The notes: generated from the letters alone by a model not told the origin. Positions 52,226-61,099 are shown, numbered from the stretch's first letter. The stretch: 64,000 bases of DNA from Streptomyces sp. NBC_00483 (GCF_036013745.1 NZ_CP107880.1:682001-746000), one strand, 5' to 3'. Made by a program: numbers and translations.

Positions 52226-52984
52226 CTACTTGGGTGCCATGCGGATGGCGCCGTCGAGGCGGATGGTCTCGCCGTTGAGCATCGGGTTGGTGACGATCGA
52301 CTCGACCATGTGCGCGTACTCGGCCGGCTGCCCGAGGCGGGCCGGGTGCGGCACCTGCGCGCCGAGCGAGTCCTTGGCCTCCTGCGGCAGCCGGCCGAGC
52401 AGCGGCGTCTCGAACAGGCCGGGCGCGATGGTCATCACGCGGATGTTCATGCGGGCGAGGTCGCGGGCGATGGGCAGCGTCATGCCGACGATGCCGCCCT
52501 TGGACGCCGAGTACGCGCACTGGCCGATCTGCCCGTCGAACGCGGCCACGGAGGCGGTGTTGACGATGACGCCGCGCTCGCCCTCGACCGGTTCGTTGCC
52601 GGTCATGGCCTGGGCGGCGAGGCGGATGACGTTGAAGGTGCCGATCAGGTTGATCTCGACGACCTTGCGGAAGGTGTCGAGGACGTACGGGCCCTCCTTG
52701 CCGACCGTGCGCCCGGCGGAGCCGATGCCCGCGCAGTTGACGGTGACGCGCAGGGGGGCGAGCGCGACGGCTGCCTCGACCGCGGCGGTGGCGTCGGCCT
52801 CGCTGGTGACGTCGCCGGCGACGAAGGTGGCGCCGATCTCCTTGGCGACGTTCTCCCCGTCGGAGGTGGGCAGGTCGAAGATGACGACCTTGGCACCCGT
52901 GGCGAGGAGCCGCTCGGCGGTGGCGCGCCCGAGGCCGGAGGCGCCACCGGTGATCAGGGCGGAGGACTGGGCGTCGATCTGCAT
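52226..52984 (-). CDS. SDR 3-hydroxyacyl-CoA dehydrogenase (HSD17B10-like)
   Basis: A 252-residue short-chain dehydrogenase with the cofactor motif '[10 protein letters not shown]' (13-22), 'NCAGIG', '[21 protein letters not shown]' (catalytic Ser, Tyr and Lys) and '[10 protein letters not shown]'. The long middle part '[20 protein letters not shown]' and '[15 protein letters not shown]' resembles type-II 3-hydroxyacyl-CoA dehydrogenases that oxidise branched 2-methyl-3-hydroxyacyl-CoA with NAD. It sits between the acyl-CoA dehydrogenase and the thiolase, which supports that role. The start ATG 52984 is preceded by AGGGA. Confidence 0.92.
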   Translation of the reverse strand: MQIDAQSSALITGGASGLGRATAERLLATGAKVVIFDLPTSDGENVAKEIGATFVAGDVTSEADATAAVEAAVALAPLRVTVNCAGIGSAGRTVGKEGPYVLDTFRKVVEINLIGTFNVIRLAAQAMTGNEPVEGERGVIVNTASVAAFDGQIGQCAYSASKGGIVGMTLPIARDLARMNIRVMTIAPGLFETPLLGRLPQEAKDSLGAQVPHPARLGQPAEYAHMVESIVTNPMLNGETIRLDGAIRMAPK

Positions 52985-53028
52985 GGCAGGTCCCTTGTTC
53001 GTCGTGGCGGTGGAGAAGGGGAGAAGGG

Positions 53029-54186
53029 TCAGAGGCCGAGCGACTTGGCGATGATGGTCTTCATCACCTCGTTGGTGCCGCCGTAGATGCGCGAGACGCG
53101 GGTGTCGGCGTACAGGCGGGCGATCGGGTACTCGGTGACGTAGCCGTAACCGCCGTGCAGCTGAAGGCACTTGTCGATGACACGGCCCGCGACCTCGGTG
53201 CAGAACAGCTTCGCCTTCGCGGCGTCGGCGACGGACAGCTCGCCCTCGTCGTGCAGTTCGAGGGCGCGGTCGGCCATCAGCTGCGCGGCCTCGACCTCGG
53301 TGGCGCACTCGGCGAGCACGAACTTGGTGTTCTGGAAGTGGGCGACCGGCTTGCCGAAGACCGTGCGCTCCTTCACGTAGTCGGTGGCGAAGCGCAGCGC
53401 CGCAGCGGCCGTCCCCGAACCGCCCAGGGCGATCATCAGGCGTTCCTGGGCGAGATTGTGGGACAGGTAGGAGAATCCCTTGCCCGCCTCGCCCAGCAGG
53501 TTCTCGGCCGGCACCTTGACGTCCACGAAGGCGAGTTCGGCGGTATCGGAGGCCTTGAGCCCGATCTTCTGGAGCTTGCGGCCGACGGAGAAGCCCTCGC
53601 TCGCGGACTCCACGACGAGGATCGACAGGCCGCCACGGCGGTCCTCGGGATCGTAGGGCGCGGTGCGCGCGACGACGAGGACCAGGTCGGCGAGGGCGCC
53701 GCCGGTGATGAACGTCTTGGCGCCGTTGAGGACGTAGTGCGTGCCGTCGGCGGAGAGTTCGGCCCTGGTCTGGATGTTGGCGAGGTCGGATCCGGTGCCG
53801 GGCTCGGTCATGGCGATCGCCGTCATGAGGTCACCTGAGGCGAAGCCGGGCAGCCAGCGCTCCTTCTGCTCCTGCGTGGCGTACGTCAGCAGGTACGGCA
53901 GGATCAGATTCGAGTGCACCGAGTAGTTGCCGAAGGTGACACCGGCGCGTGTCGTCTCCTCGACGGCGACGGCCGCGAACTTGAGGCTGGCCTCGCCCGC
54001 GCCGCCGAACTCCTCGGGCACCTGGATGCCGAGCACGCCCAGCTCGCCGAGCCTGCGGTAGAAGTCGCGCGGCGGGTGCCCCTGTTCCTCCCACTCCTGG
54101 TGGACGGGGGTGACTTCCTTGGCGATGAAGTCCCGCAGCATCCGGCGGAACGCCTCATGGTCCTCGTTGAACAGCGTACGGCGCAC
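53029..54186 (-). CDS. Acyl-CoA dehydrogenase (LCAD/IVD-type active site)
   Basis: A 385-residue FAD acyl-CoA dehydrogenase with '[18 protein letters not shown]', '[11 protein letters not shown]', '[16 protein letters not shown]' and '[33 protein letters not shown]' in pieces. The C-terminal base position holds Gly369, and the likely catalytic base is Glu248 in 'NLAQERLMI', as in long-chain and isovaleryl-CoA dehydrogenases. The GTG at 54186 has AAGGGG six bases upstream. The shared operator-like element lies only 22 bases before it, so a bound repressor would block its promoter. It leads the dehydrogenase, SDR and thiolase operon. Confidence 0.94.
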   Translation of the reverse strand: MRRTLFNEDHEAFRRMLRDFIAKEVTPVHQEWEEQGHPPRDFYRRLGELGVLGIQVPEEFGGAGEASLKFAAVAVEETTRAGVTFGNYSVHSNLILPYLLTYATQEQKERWLPGFASGDLMTAIAMTEPGTGSDLANIQTRAELSADGTHYVLNGAKTFITGGALADLVLVVARTAPYDPEDRRGGLSILVVESASEGFSVGRKLQKIGLKASDTAELAFVDVKVPAENLLGEAGKGFSYLSHNLAQERLMIALGGSGTAAAALRFATDYVKERTVFGKPVAHFQNTKFVLAECATEVEAAQLMADRALELHDEGELSVADAAKAKLFCTEVAGRVIDKCLQLHGGYGYVTEYPIARLYADTRVSRIYGGTNEVMKTIIAKSLGL

Positions 54187-54208
54187 AGCGGCCCCTTCTG
54201 CCTGTGTA

Positions 54209-54222
54209 GAACGATCGTTAAG
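54209..54222 (-). promoter_or_regulatory. Shared operator-like element, site 3
   Basis: On the minus strand this reads CTTAACGATCGTTC, 22 bases before the acyl-CoA dehydrogenase start. Its core AACGATCGTT (54210-54219) is a perfect palindrome. The longer segment 54209-54227 matches 58889-58907 at 16 of 19 positions. Confidence 0.7.
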
Positions 54223-54278
54223 TTACGTCGGCCCGACGGGCCCTGACAACCCGTCCCCGTGGACCTTTCACCCGCGCG

Positions 54279-55181
54279 TCACGAGACTCCGCGCGGCACA
54301 TGGAGGAGCGCCTCCTGGGTGACCGAGGCGACCAACTCCCCTTCCCTGGTCCAGAATTGGCCCTGCGCCAGGGTCCTGCCGTCACCGGCGACGACGCTGT
54401 GGCACGCGAACAGCAGCCACTCGTCGACGCGCACCGGGCGGTGGAACCACATGGCGTGGTCGAGCGAGGCCAGCGCGATGCCGCGGGGTCGTGGCTCGCC
54501 GTAAGCCACCAGGGCGGTGGGGGCGAGCGGAGCGTCGCAGATGTAGGCGAGGACACAGGCGTGCAGGCCCGGGTCGTCGGGCATGGCGCCGACCGTGCGC
54601 AACCAGACGTAGCGGTCGATGCGTCCGGCGTCGGGGTCCCGCTCCAGCGGCACTTCGCGGTACGCGGTCGAGGTGTACAGCGGATGGTCGTGCGGGCGGT
54701 GCGTCCAGCCTTCGGGCAGCCCTTCGGGTCCCGGCACGTCGGGCATGCCGGGCTGGCGCCAACTGCCGCCCGGCTGCGGCTGCTTGAACGACACACTCAT
54801 GGCAAGGGACTCCTTGCCGTCCTGGACGCCAGTCACCTGCCGCATCGAGTAGCTGCGCCCGTCGCGCACCACCTCGGGCGTGAACCGCACCGGCCGCTCG
54901 GGCGACAGGGCGCGCAGGAAGTAGGCGTGCAGCGAGTGCACGACCCGGTCCTCGTCCACGCTGCGCCGGGCGGCGTCCAGGGCCTGGGCGAGGACGGCGC
55001 CGCCGTAACTGCGGGCGGCCGCGCGGCCGGAGTGGCAGTACCCCTCGTAGGCGCCGTCGCCGACCGCCTCGACCTGGACGTGTCTGCCCTTCCCGAGCTC
55101 GCCGAGGGCGGCCGGGGCCGCGATGTCCGTACCCTCGGACGCGTCCCGGGCCGTCGCCTCGTCGACCATGCCGCTGCTCAC
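54279..55181 (-). CDS. tesB: Acyl-CoA thioesterase II (TesB family)
   Basis: A 300-residue double hot-dog thioesterase with 'RSYGGAVLAQALDAARRSV', 'VHSLHAYFLRALSPERPVRF' (substrate gate and 'H-S-x-H' region), 'PGMPDVPGPEGLP', and 'LASLDHAMWFHRP' containing the family Asp and His. It hydrolyses medium- and long-chain acyl-CoA and can recover CoA. The GTG at 55181 overlaps the stop of the upstream ligase gene as GTGA; an in-frame ATG (55169) four codons later is an alternative. It ends the 58.8-54.3 kb minus-strand operon. Confidence 0.92.
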   Translation of the reverse strand: MSSGMVDEATARDASEGTDIAAPAALGELGKGRHVQVEAVGDGAYEGYCHSGRAAARSYGGAVLAQALDAARRSVDEDRVVHSLHAYFLRALSPERPVRFTPEVVRDGRSYSMRQVTGVQDGKESLAMSVSFKQPQPGGSWRQPGMPDVPGPEGLPEGWTHRPHDHPLYTSTAYREVPLERDPDAGRIDRYVWLRTVGAMPDDPGLHACVLAYICDAPLAPTALVAYGEPRPRGIALASLDHAMWFHRPVRVDEWLLFACHSVVAGDGRTLAQGQFWTREGELVASVTQEALLHVPRGVS

Positions 55182-56884
55182 GCTTGTGTCACTCCCGCTC
55201 CGTCGGCGGCCGCGTACCGCTGCCGCAGGTCCGTCTTGAGGATCTTCCCGGCGGCCGAGACCGGAAGGGCGTCCAGGAAGTGGATCTCCCGCAGCCGCTG
55301 GTACGGGGCGACGTGCTCGGCCACGAACGCCATGAGTTTCCCGGCCAGTTCGGGGCCCGCCCGATGCCCGGAGCGCAGCACGACGTACGCGACGGGGATC
55401 TCGCCGACCCCGGACCGCGGCGCGCCGATGACGCTGGCGCCCGCGACGGCGGGGTGCCGGTGGAGCAGGTCCTCCAGCGGCGTCGGATAGACGTTGTACC
55501 CCTTGTAGATCAGCATGTCCTTGGCCCGCCCGACCAGGTACAGCCAGCCGTCCTCGTCGACGCGCCCCAGGTCGCCGGTGCGCAGCCAGCCGTCCTGGAA
55601 CTGCTCGGCCGTCAGGTCGGGGTGACCCTGGTAGCCGTCGGTGATCTGCGGGCCGCGCGCCCACACCTCGCCGGTCCCGCCGACGGGCAGGGCGGGGCCG
55701 CAGCCGAGTTCCCTGATCTCGACCTCGGTGTCGAAGACCGGGGCGCCGACGCTGCCCTCGGGCACCGGGTTGTCGTCCACCAGCGGGTGCGCGGCGAGCG
55801 CCATGGTGGCCTCGGTGAGCCCGTATCCCTCGACGATCGTGGCGTTCGGGAAGAGCGTGGCGAGGCGGTGCATGGTGTCCGTGTCGACGGGCGCGGCGCC
55901 GGAGTTGACGCTGCGCACCGAGGAGAGGTCGAGCTTCTCGACGCCGGGCAGGGCGAGCAGCGCGTGGAAGAGGGCGGGCGAGCCGGGCACGGTGGTGACA
56001 CCGTGCTCCTCGATGAGCCGCGCGAACCGGCGGGGTTCGAAGCGGCCCGCCATCACGACCGTGCTGGCCACCGCCACGCTGACGGACTGGCCGACGAGTC
56101 CCATGGCGTGGAAGAGCGGGGCGAGCGCCACGGCGGTGGCCTCGCCCAGGTTCAGCGTGTGTGCGGTCCGGGCCGCGGGCACGGATGCGAGCGCCACCCG
56201 GCCCGCGCCGTCGGTGCCGGGCACGGCGGCGCCGCGCCAGCAGGCCATCTGCAGGGCGTTCGCCAGGACGTTGCGGTGCAGCACGCGGACCGCCTTGGAG
56301 CGCCCTGTCGTGCCTCCGGTGAAGGCCAGGTGTGCCAGATCGTCCCCGCCGACGGCCACCCGCTCCCCCGGCTCGGCCGCCAGCAGCTCTTCAAGTGGTA
56401 CGTCGCCGGGCTCGGCGCCCCCGTCGGCGGCGGGCGCGGTGGCCGTCGCCGGGACGAGGACGGTCAGGCGGAGGCCCGGCGCGGCGGCCTTCGTGAGCGC
56501 GGGCGCGGTCACCGGGTGGGTGAACGCGGCGACGGCCCGCGCCTCGTCGAGCTGCTCGCGCAATGCCGCGGGCGGCAGGGCCGGGTTGAGGGGGACGACG
56601 ACCGCACCGGCCAGCAGGACGGCATAGTACGAGACGGTGAACCAGGCCGAGTTGGGCTGGTGCAGCGCGACGGCGTCGCCGTGCCCGACACCCCGTGCGC
56701 GCAGCCCGGCGGCCAGCCGTAGCGCGGTGTCGTACATCTCGCTGTAGGTGAAGGTGAGTTCGCCGTCGCGCAGGGCGGTGCGGTCGGGGTGGCGGTGGGC
56801 GGTTCCGGCGAGCAGGTCGCCGACGGCGGCGTCGGGGTAGCTGAGGCTCTGGGGCATGCCCGGGGGCACGTAGCGCGTCGTCAA
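55178..56884 (-). CDS. AMP-binding acyl-CoA synthetase with TTG start
   Basis: A 568-residue ANL ligase. The P-loop is 'LAFTGGTTGRSKAV', slightly unusual with GG for SG. It also has 'EGYGLTEATMAL', 'RTGDLGRVDEDGWLYLVGRAKDMLIYKGYNVYPTPLE' in pieces and 'LPVSAAGKILK' with the catalytic Lys. The TTG at 56884 overlaps the CoA-transferase stop as TTGA and follows AGAAGGGA by nine bases, whereas ATG 56857 and GTG 56869 have no ribosome-binding site. The gene lies between the racemase-type CoA-transferase and TesB, all coupled by 4-base overlaps. Confidence 0.9.
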   Translation of the reverse strand: MTTRYVPPGMPQSLSYPDAAVGDLLAGTAHRHPDRTALRDGELTFTYSEMYDTALRLAAGLRARGVGHGDAVALHQPNSAWFTVSYYAVLLAGAVVVPLNPALPPAALREQLDEARAVAAFTHPVTAPALTKAAAPGLRLTVLVPATATAPAADGGAEPGDVPLEELLAAEPGERVAVGGDDLAHLAFTGGTTGRSKAVRVLHRNVLANALQMACWRGAAVPGTDGAGRVALASVPAARTAHTLNLGEATAVALAPLFHAMGLVGQSVSVAVASTVVMAGRFEPRRFARLIEEHGVTTVPGSPALFHALLALPGVEKLDLSSVRSVNSGAAPVDTDTMHRLATLFPNATIVEGYGLTEATMALAAHPLVDDNPVPEGSVGAPVFDTEVEIRELGCGPALPVGGTGEVWARGPQITDGYQGHPDLTAEQFQDGWLRTGDLGRVDEDGWLYLVGRAKDMLIYKGYNVYPTPLEDLLHRHPAVAGASVIGAPRSGVGEIPVAYVVLRSGHRAGPELAGKLMAFVAEHVAPYQRLREIHFLDALPVSAAGKILKTDLRQRYAAADGAGVTQA

Positions 56885-58026
56885 CCGACGATTCCCTTCT
56901 CGCGGAGTGTGTCGATGTCGTCGGGGTCGAGCCCGGCCAGCGTGGTGAGGACCTCCGTGGTGTCGGCGCCGACGCACGGGGCGGGGGCGGGCTCGCCGGG
57001 CGGTGTGGTGGTGAAGCGCGGCGCGGGCGAGGGTTCGGGACCGCCGTGGGGGCCGCGCCGGTAGGTCGAGCGGGCGCTGTTGTGGGGGTGCTCGGGCGCC
57101 TCGTTCAGCGACAGGACCGGGGACACGCAGGCGCCCTGCCCGTCGAAGGCGCGGGCCCATTCGTCGCGGGTGCGTGTGGCGAAGAGGTGCGCCAACTCGT
57201 CCTTCATCAAAGCCCAGTTGGCACGGTCGTGCTGGCGCGCGAACCGCTCGTCGTCTACGAGGTCCAGGACGCGCAGCAGCGCCGCGTAGAACTGCGGCTC
57301 GATGGCGCCGACGGCGACGTGCCGGTCGTCGGCGCAGCGGTACACGGCGTAGAAGGGGGCGCCGCCGTCGAGCATGTTGACGCCGCGCCGGTCCTGCCAG
57401 CCGCCCTTGGCCAGGAACCCGTACGTCATGGCGAGCAGCAGCGCGGTGCCGTCGGTCATGGCGGCGTCGACGACCTGTCCCACGCCGCTGGTGCGGGCGT
57501 GCAGCAGCGCGCTTACGAGGCCGAGCGCGAGCAGCATGCCGCCCCCGCCGAAGTCGCCCACGAGGTTGAGCGGCGGCACGGGGTCCCCGTCGGCGGGCCC
57601 CATGGTGTGCAACGCCCCTGCTACGGCTATGTAGTTGATGTCGTGCCCGGGCTCCTGGGCGAGCGGACCGTCCTGCCCCCAGCCGGTCATCCGCCCGTAC
57701 ACGAGCTTCGGGTTCGCGGCGAGCAGGACGTCGGGGCCGAGGCCGAGGCGTTCGGCGACGCCGGGCCGGAACCCCTCGATGACGGCGTCGGAGCGCCCGA
57801 TCAACTGCCTTACGAGGGCGGCACCTTCGGCGTCCTTGAGGTTGACGGCGACGGAGCTGCGGCCCCGCAGGATGACGGGGTGGGGGCTGTCCTTCCCGGC
57901 CTCTGCGGGGCGGTCGACCCTGATGACCTCGGCGCCGAGGTCGGCGAGCAGCATTCCGCAGAACGGGGCGGGCCCGATGCCGCCCAGCTCCACGATCCGT
58001 ATCCCGGCGAGCGGTCCGGCGCTCAC
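56881..58026 (-). CDS. CaiB/BaiF family protein, alpha-methylacyl-CoA racemase-like
   Basis: A 381-residue family III CoA-transferase-fold protein. The N-terminal 'LAGIRIVELGGIGPAPFCGMLLADLGAEVIRVD' (in pieces) is the form found in alpha-methylacyl-CoA racemases, which interconvert 2R and 2S methyl-branched acyl-CoAs before beta-oxidation. 'GWGQDGPLAQEPGHDINYIAVAGAL' carries the racemase His and Asp region. A true CoA-transferase role is less likely from the opening motif. The GTG at 58026 overlaps the hydratase stop (GTGA). Its presence suggests that the operon degrades methyl-branched substrates, such as isoprenoid or sterol side-chain acids. Confidence 0.9.
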   Translation of the reverse strand: MSAGPLAGIRIVELGGIGPAPFCGMLLADLGAEVIRVDRPAEAGKDSPHPVILRGRSSVAVNLKDAEGAALVRQLIGRSDAVIEGFRPGVAERLGLGPDVLLAANPKLVYGRMTGWGQDGPLAQEPGHDINYIAVAGALHTMGPADGDPVPPLNLVGDFGGGGMLLALGLVSALLHARTSGVGQVVDAAMTDGTALLLAMTYGFLAKGGWQDRRGVNMLDGGAPFYAVYRCADDRHVAVGAIEPQFYAALLRVLDLVDDERFARQHDRANWALMKDELAHLFATRTRDEWARAFDGQGACVSPVLSLNEAPEHPHNSARSTYRRGPHGGPEPSPAPRFTTTPPGEPAPAPCVGADTTEVLTTLAGLDPDDIDTLREKGIVG

Positions 58027-58790
58027 CGGCCGGTCCAGCGCGGGGCGCGCTTCTCGGCGAAGGCGCGGGCCCCTTCACGCGCGTCGTCGGATTCCATCAC
58101 CGGTCCCGCGATCTCCCGCATGCGCTGCCACTCCTCGTCGGCGGGCCAGTTGGGCGCGTTCGCGACGATCTCCTTGGTGGCGCGGACGGCGAGCGGTCCG
58201 TTGGCTGCGATGGCGCGGGCGAGTGCGAGCGCGCCGTCGAGCGCGGCGCCGGGTTCGGTGACCCGGTTGACGAGGCCGTAGGTGTGGGCGCGGGCGGCGT
58301 CCAGGAAGTCGCCGGTCAGGGCGATCTCCAGGGCGACGGAGTACGGGATGCGCCGCGGCAGCCGCAACAGCCCGCCCGCCGCGGCGACGAGCCCCCGCTT
58401 GACCTCGGGTATCCCGAACTTGGCGTCGCTCGCCGCCACGACCATGTCGCAGGCGAGCGCGATCTCGCAGCCGCCGGCCAGGGCGTATCCCTCGACGGCG
58501 GCGACGATCGGCTTGCGCGGCGGCGCCTCGGTGATGCCGGCGAGGCCGCGTCCCTCGATGCTCGGGGTCTCGCCCGTGAGGAACGCCTTGAGGTCCATCC
58601 CGGAGCAGAAGCTGCCGCCCGCGCCGGTGATCACGCCGACCACCTGGTCGTCCCTGCGGTCGAGTTCGTCGAGCGCGGCGGCCACGCCTTCGGCGACGAC
58701 ACGGTTGACCGCGTTGCGGGCCTCGGGGCGGTTGAGCGTGATGACGGTGATCCCGTCGGCACGGAATTCGCTGAGCACGGCGTCGGTCAT
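58023..58790 (-). CDS. Enoyl-CoA hydratase (crotonase family), third copy
   Basis: A 255-residue crotonase with 'ITVITLNRPEARNAVN', 'GVITGAGGSFCSGMDLKAF', 'AAVEGYALAGGCEIALACDMVVAA' and 'FGIPEVKRGLVAAAGGLLRLPRRI'. The second catalytic Glu lies in 'IPEVKRG' and the family C-terminus 'AFAEKRAPRWTGR' is intact, so a hydratase function is plausible. GGGAG lies eight bases before ATG 58790. It is the first gene of a four-gene operon linked by overlaps and carries the shared operator-like element 98 bases upstream. Confidence 0.92.
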   Translation of the reverse strand: MTDAVLSEFRADGITVITLNRPEARNAVNRVVAEGVAAALDELDRRDDQVVGVITGAGGSFCSGMDLKAFLTGETPSIEGRGLAGITEAPPRKPIVAAVEGYALAGGCEIALACDMVVAASDAKFGIPEVKRGLVAAAGGLLRLPRRIPYSVALEIALTGDFLDAARAHTYGLVNRVTEPGAALDGALALARAIAANGPLAVRATKEIVANAPNWPADEEWQRMREIAGPVMESDDAREGARAFAEKRAPRWTGR

Positions 58791-58888
58791 TGCGGGGCTC
58801 CCGGAGTGGGTCGCGGACTGCGTACGCTGCGACGGAGCGGCCGACGACCGCTCCGCCCGGCACGGCTCGGCCTCACCCACCCCGCATT

Positions 58889-58902
58889 GAACATTCGTTA
58901 AG
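58889..58902 (-). promoter_or_regulatory. Shared operator-like element, site 4
   Basis: On the minus strand this reads CTTAACGAATGTTC, 98 bases before the hydratase start at 58790. It is a variant of the perfect palindrome at 54209-54222, and the match extends to 58907. Confidence 0.65.
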
Positions 58903-59002
58903 CTACGAGGGTGGGTGCCGGGCTGTCCAGACCCGTGATCAATTCCGGGGGACGGCAGGGGTGTTCGCGCCGCGCGGCCGCCTGGAGGGAACTGTCGGCC
59001 CG

Positions 59003-59878
59003 TCAGCGGCGCGTGACGAGGACCGGGCAGTCCGCGTGGTGCAGCAGCGCCTGGCTGACCGAGCCGAGCAGCAGCCCCTGGAAGCCGCCCCGGCCGCGCG
59101 CGCCGACCACGAGGAGGCTCGCCTCCTGCGAGGTCTCGATCAGGCTCGGGCGCACCCGGCCGTGCACGGAGCGCGCCTCCACCTCGACATCGGGGTGGCG
59201 GATCCGGCCGGCGGCCAGCGCCCCGGACAGCGTCTGCTCGCTGTCCTCGCGCAGCTTGTCCGTGTCGTACCAGAGCGGCGCGGGGGCGCCGGGGCCCGCG
59301 GGGCCCGTGCCGCTCCAGGTGTTCCACACGTGCACGGCGAGCAGCTCCGCCCCGCGGTGCGCGGCCTCGTCGAAGGCCTCCTCGACCGCCGTCTTCGCAG
59401 CGTCCGAGCCGTCGACGGCGACCGCGACGGGGCCCTCCGGCCGGGCTCGGCCGCGTACGACGAGGACCGGGCAGTCCGCGTGCGCGGCGAGGTGCACGGC
59501 GACCGAGCCGATCAGCAGGCCGGAGAAGGCGCCCAGGCCGCGGCTGCCGACGACGATCAGGTCGGCGTCGCGCGAGCGGGCGGCCAGGACGGTGAGCGCT
59601 TCGCCCGTGACGACTTCGCCCTCGACCGGGGCGAGGCCGGGCTCCTCGGTGCGGACCCGCTCGACCGCCGCCGCCACGATCTCCTCGGCCCGACGGCGCA
59701 GGGCCGGCTCCGCCGTCTCCTCGGACGACGAGCCGTGCCGAAACTTCAGCATCGGCCAGGTGAACGCGTTCAGGACGCGCACACCGAGCCCGCGCCGCCG
59801 CGCCTCGTGAGCGGCGACCGCGACCGCCTCCAGGCTCGAATCCGATCCATCGGCCCCGACCAGCACGTGGCCCGCCAT
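59003..59878 (-). CDS. Universal stress protein with two Usp domains
   Basis: A 291-residue tandem Usp protein. Domain 1 (1-140) has 'HVLVGADGSDSSLEA' and the ATP-binding 'VVGSRGLGAFSGLLIGSV'; domain 2 (150-291) has 'VAVAVDGSDAAKTAVEEA' and 'VVGARGRGGFQGLLLGSVSQALL'. Both G-2x-G-9x-G-(S/T) signatures are present, so ATP binding is likely. Its usual role is survival under hypoxia or stress. GAGGGAG lies seven bases before ATG 59878; the longer in-frame start at 59959 has no support. The gene stands alone between the hydratase operon's control region and the AKR gene. Confidence 0.93.
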   Translation of the reverse strand: MAGHVLVGADGSDSSLEAVAVAAHEARRRGLGVRVLNAFTWPMLKFRHGSSSEETAEPALRRRAEEIVAAAVERVRTEEPGLAPVEGEVVTGEALTVLAARSRDADLIVVGSRGLGAFSGLLIGSVAVHLAAHADCPVLVVRGRARPEGPVAVAVDGSDAAKTAVEEAFDEAAHRGAELLAVHVWNTWSGTGPAGPGAPAPLWYDTDKLREDSEQTLSGALAAGRIRHPDVEVEARSVHGRVRPSLIETSQEASLLVVGARGRGGFQGLLLGSVSQALLHHADCPVLVTRR

Positions 59879-60030
59879 GTGTGCGCTCCCTCGTCGGCTC
59901 TGCCGTCCTGCCTGCGTGGCTCCGCTCTCCAGACTGACCCGGGGAGCGGTCGCTCGCACGGCGGGGCGGCCGGGAGCCCTGCGCGTGCGGCGGCGTTCGG
60001 ACCCGGCATCCAGGCCCGAACGCCGCCGTC

Positions 60031-60060
60031 AACCGCTCACTCGTGAACCGCTCACTCGTG
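60031..60060 (-). repeat. 15-bp tandem duplication across a stop codon
   Basis: AACCGCTCACTCGTG occurs twice without change (60031-60045, 60046-60060). On the minus strand each copy holds CAC GAG TGA, so the AKR gene has an in-frame second stop 15 bases after the first, like the 21-bp duplication at 37421-37462. Confidence 0.85.
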
Positions 60061-61032
60061 GTCCTCGATCTCGATGTCGCCCGATCGCGTCGGCACCGCG
60101 TCCAGCTCGGCCAGCGTCGCCGCGTCGAGGGCGAGCGCGCCCGCTTCGACGTTCGCCGCGAGGTGGTCGGCGTTCGCGGTGCCCGGGATCAGCAGGACGT
60201 TCGGGGCGTGGTGCAGCAGCCAGGCGAGGCCGACCTGGGCCGGGGACGCGCCCAGCTTCTCGGCGGCCGCGGTGACGGCGGGCTCGTCCGTGACCTTGGG
60301 CATGCCGGGGAAGGCGCTGCCCAGCGGGAAGTAGGGCACCCAGGCGATGCCCTCGTCGAGGCAGAGCCGCAGCATCTCCTCGTCGCCGCGGGCCACGAGG
60401 CTGTAGGCGTTCTGTACGCAGGCGATCCCGGCGGGCAGGCCCCGGCGCAGTTCGTCGATGCCCACATTGCTGAGCCCGATGGCGCCGATCTTGCCCTCGT
60501 CGCGCAGGGCGGTCATGACGGCGAGCTGGTCGTCGATGTCGACGATCTGATCGCCCTCGGCCCGCAGTCCGGGGCCTGTCTCGGCGCGGCGCAGGTTGAC
60601 CAGCGGGACCTGGTCGACGCCGAGGCTCTTGAGGTTGTCCTCGACGCCGGCCCGCAGTTCCTCGGGCCGTTGGGCGAGCCGCAGCGGCAGCGGTCCTTCG
60701 GAGTCGGGGGTGGCGCCGACCTTGCTGACGACGAGGACGTCGTCCTCGGGCCGCAGCGCCTCGCGGATGATCTCGTTGGAGAAGCCGTGCCCGTAGAACT
60801 GGGCGGTGTCGATGTGGTCGACGCCCAGCTCGACGGCGCGGCGCAGCAGCGCGACGGCCGCGGCGCGGTCCGGGTCCAGGCGGGGCATCTGCATCGCGCC
60901 GAATCCGACGCGCGAGACGTCCCGGCCGAAGAGCCGTCCGGCGCCGCCGGGGCGCGGGGTGCCGTTCGCGGTGACGGCGGAGGGTGAGGAAGTGGAGGGA
61001 GAGGAAGCAGAAGAAGACGCGGAAGAGGTCAT
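60052..61032 (-). CDS. Aldo/keto reductase (catalytic His position substituted)
   Basis: A 326-residue AKR. A Ser-rich leader (about 1-25) precedes the barrel. 'HIDTAQFYGHG' supplies the catalytic Asp and Tyr and 'LVVSKVGATP' the Lys; where the fourth tetrad residue, His, is expected, the sequence is 'VPLVNLRRAE', with Asn or Arg. 'IGLSNVGIDEL' and 'LIPGTANADHLAANVEA' are typical NADPH-side motifs. It reduces aldehydes or ketones of unknown identity. The start ATG 61032 follows AGGCGGGA. It is divergent from a TetR gene, with two palindromic operators between them, so it is probably repressed by that protein. Confidence 0.9.
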   Translation of the reverse strand: MTSSASSSASSPSTSSPSAVTANGTPRPGGAGRLFGRDVSRVGFGAMQMPRLDPDRAAAVALLRRAVELGVDHIDTAQFYGHGFSNEIIREALRPEDDVLVVSKVGATPDSEGPLPLRLAQRPEELRAGVEDNLKSLGVDQVPLVNLRRAETGPGLRAEGDQIVDIDDQLAVMTALRDEGKIGAIGLSNVGIDELRRGLPAGIACVQNAYSLVARGDEEMLRLCLDEGIAWVPYFPLGSAFPGMPKVTDEPAVTAAAEKLGASPAQVGLAWLLHHAPNVLLIPGTANADHLAANVEAGALALDAATLAELDAVPTRSGDIEIEDHE

Positions 61033-61062
61033 GGGAATCCCGCCTCGTGCGAAGATAGAGGA

Positions 61063-61080
61063 AACGGAGGAACCTCCGTT
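61063..61080. promoter_or_regulatory. TetR operator-like palindrome 1
   Basis: AACGGAGG and CCTCCGTT form perfect 8-bp arms around two bases. It lies 31 bases before the AKR start and 36 before the TetR start. Its centre is 35 bases from the second palindrome. Confidence 0.7.
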
Positions 61081-61099
61081 ACGTCGAAGGTAGCACAAC

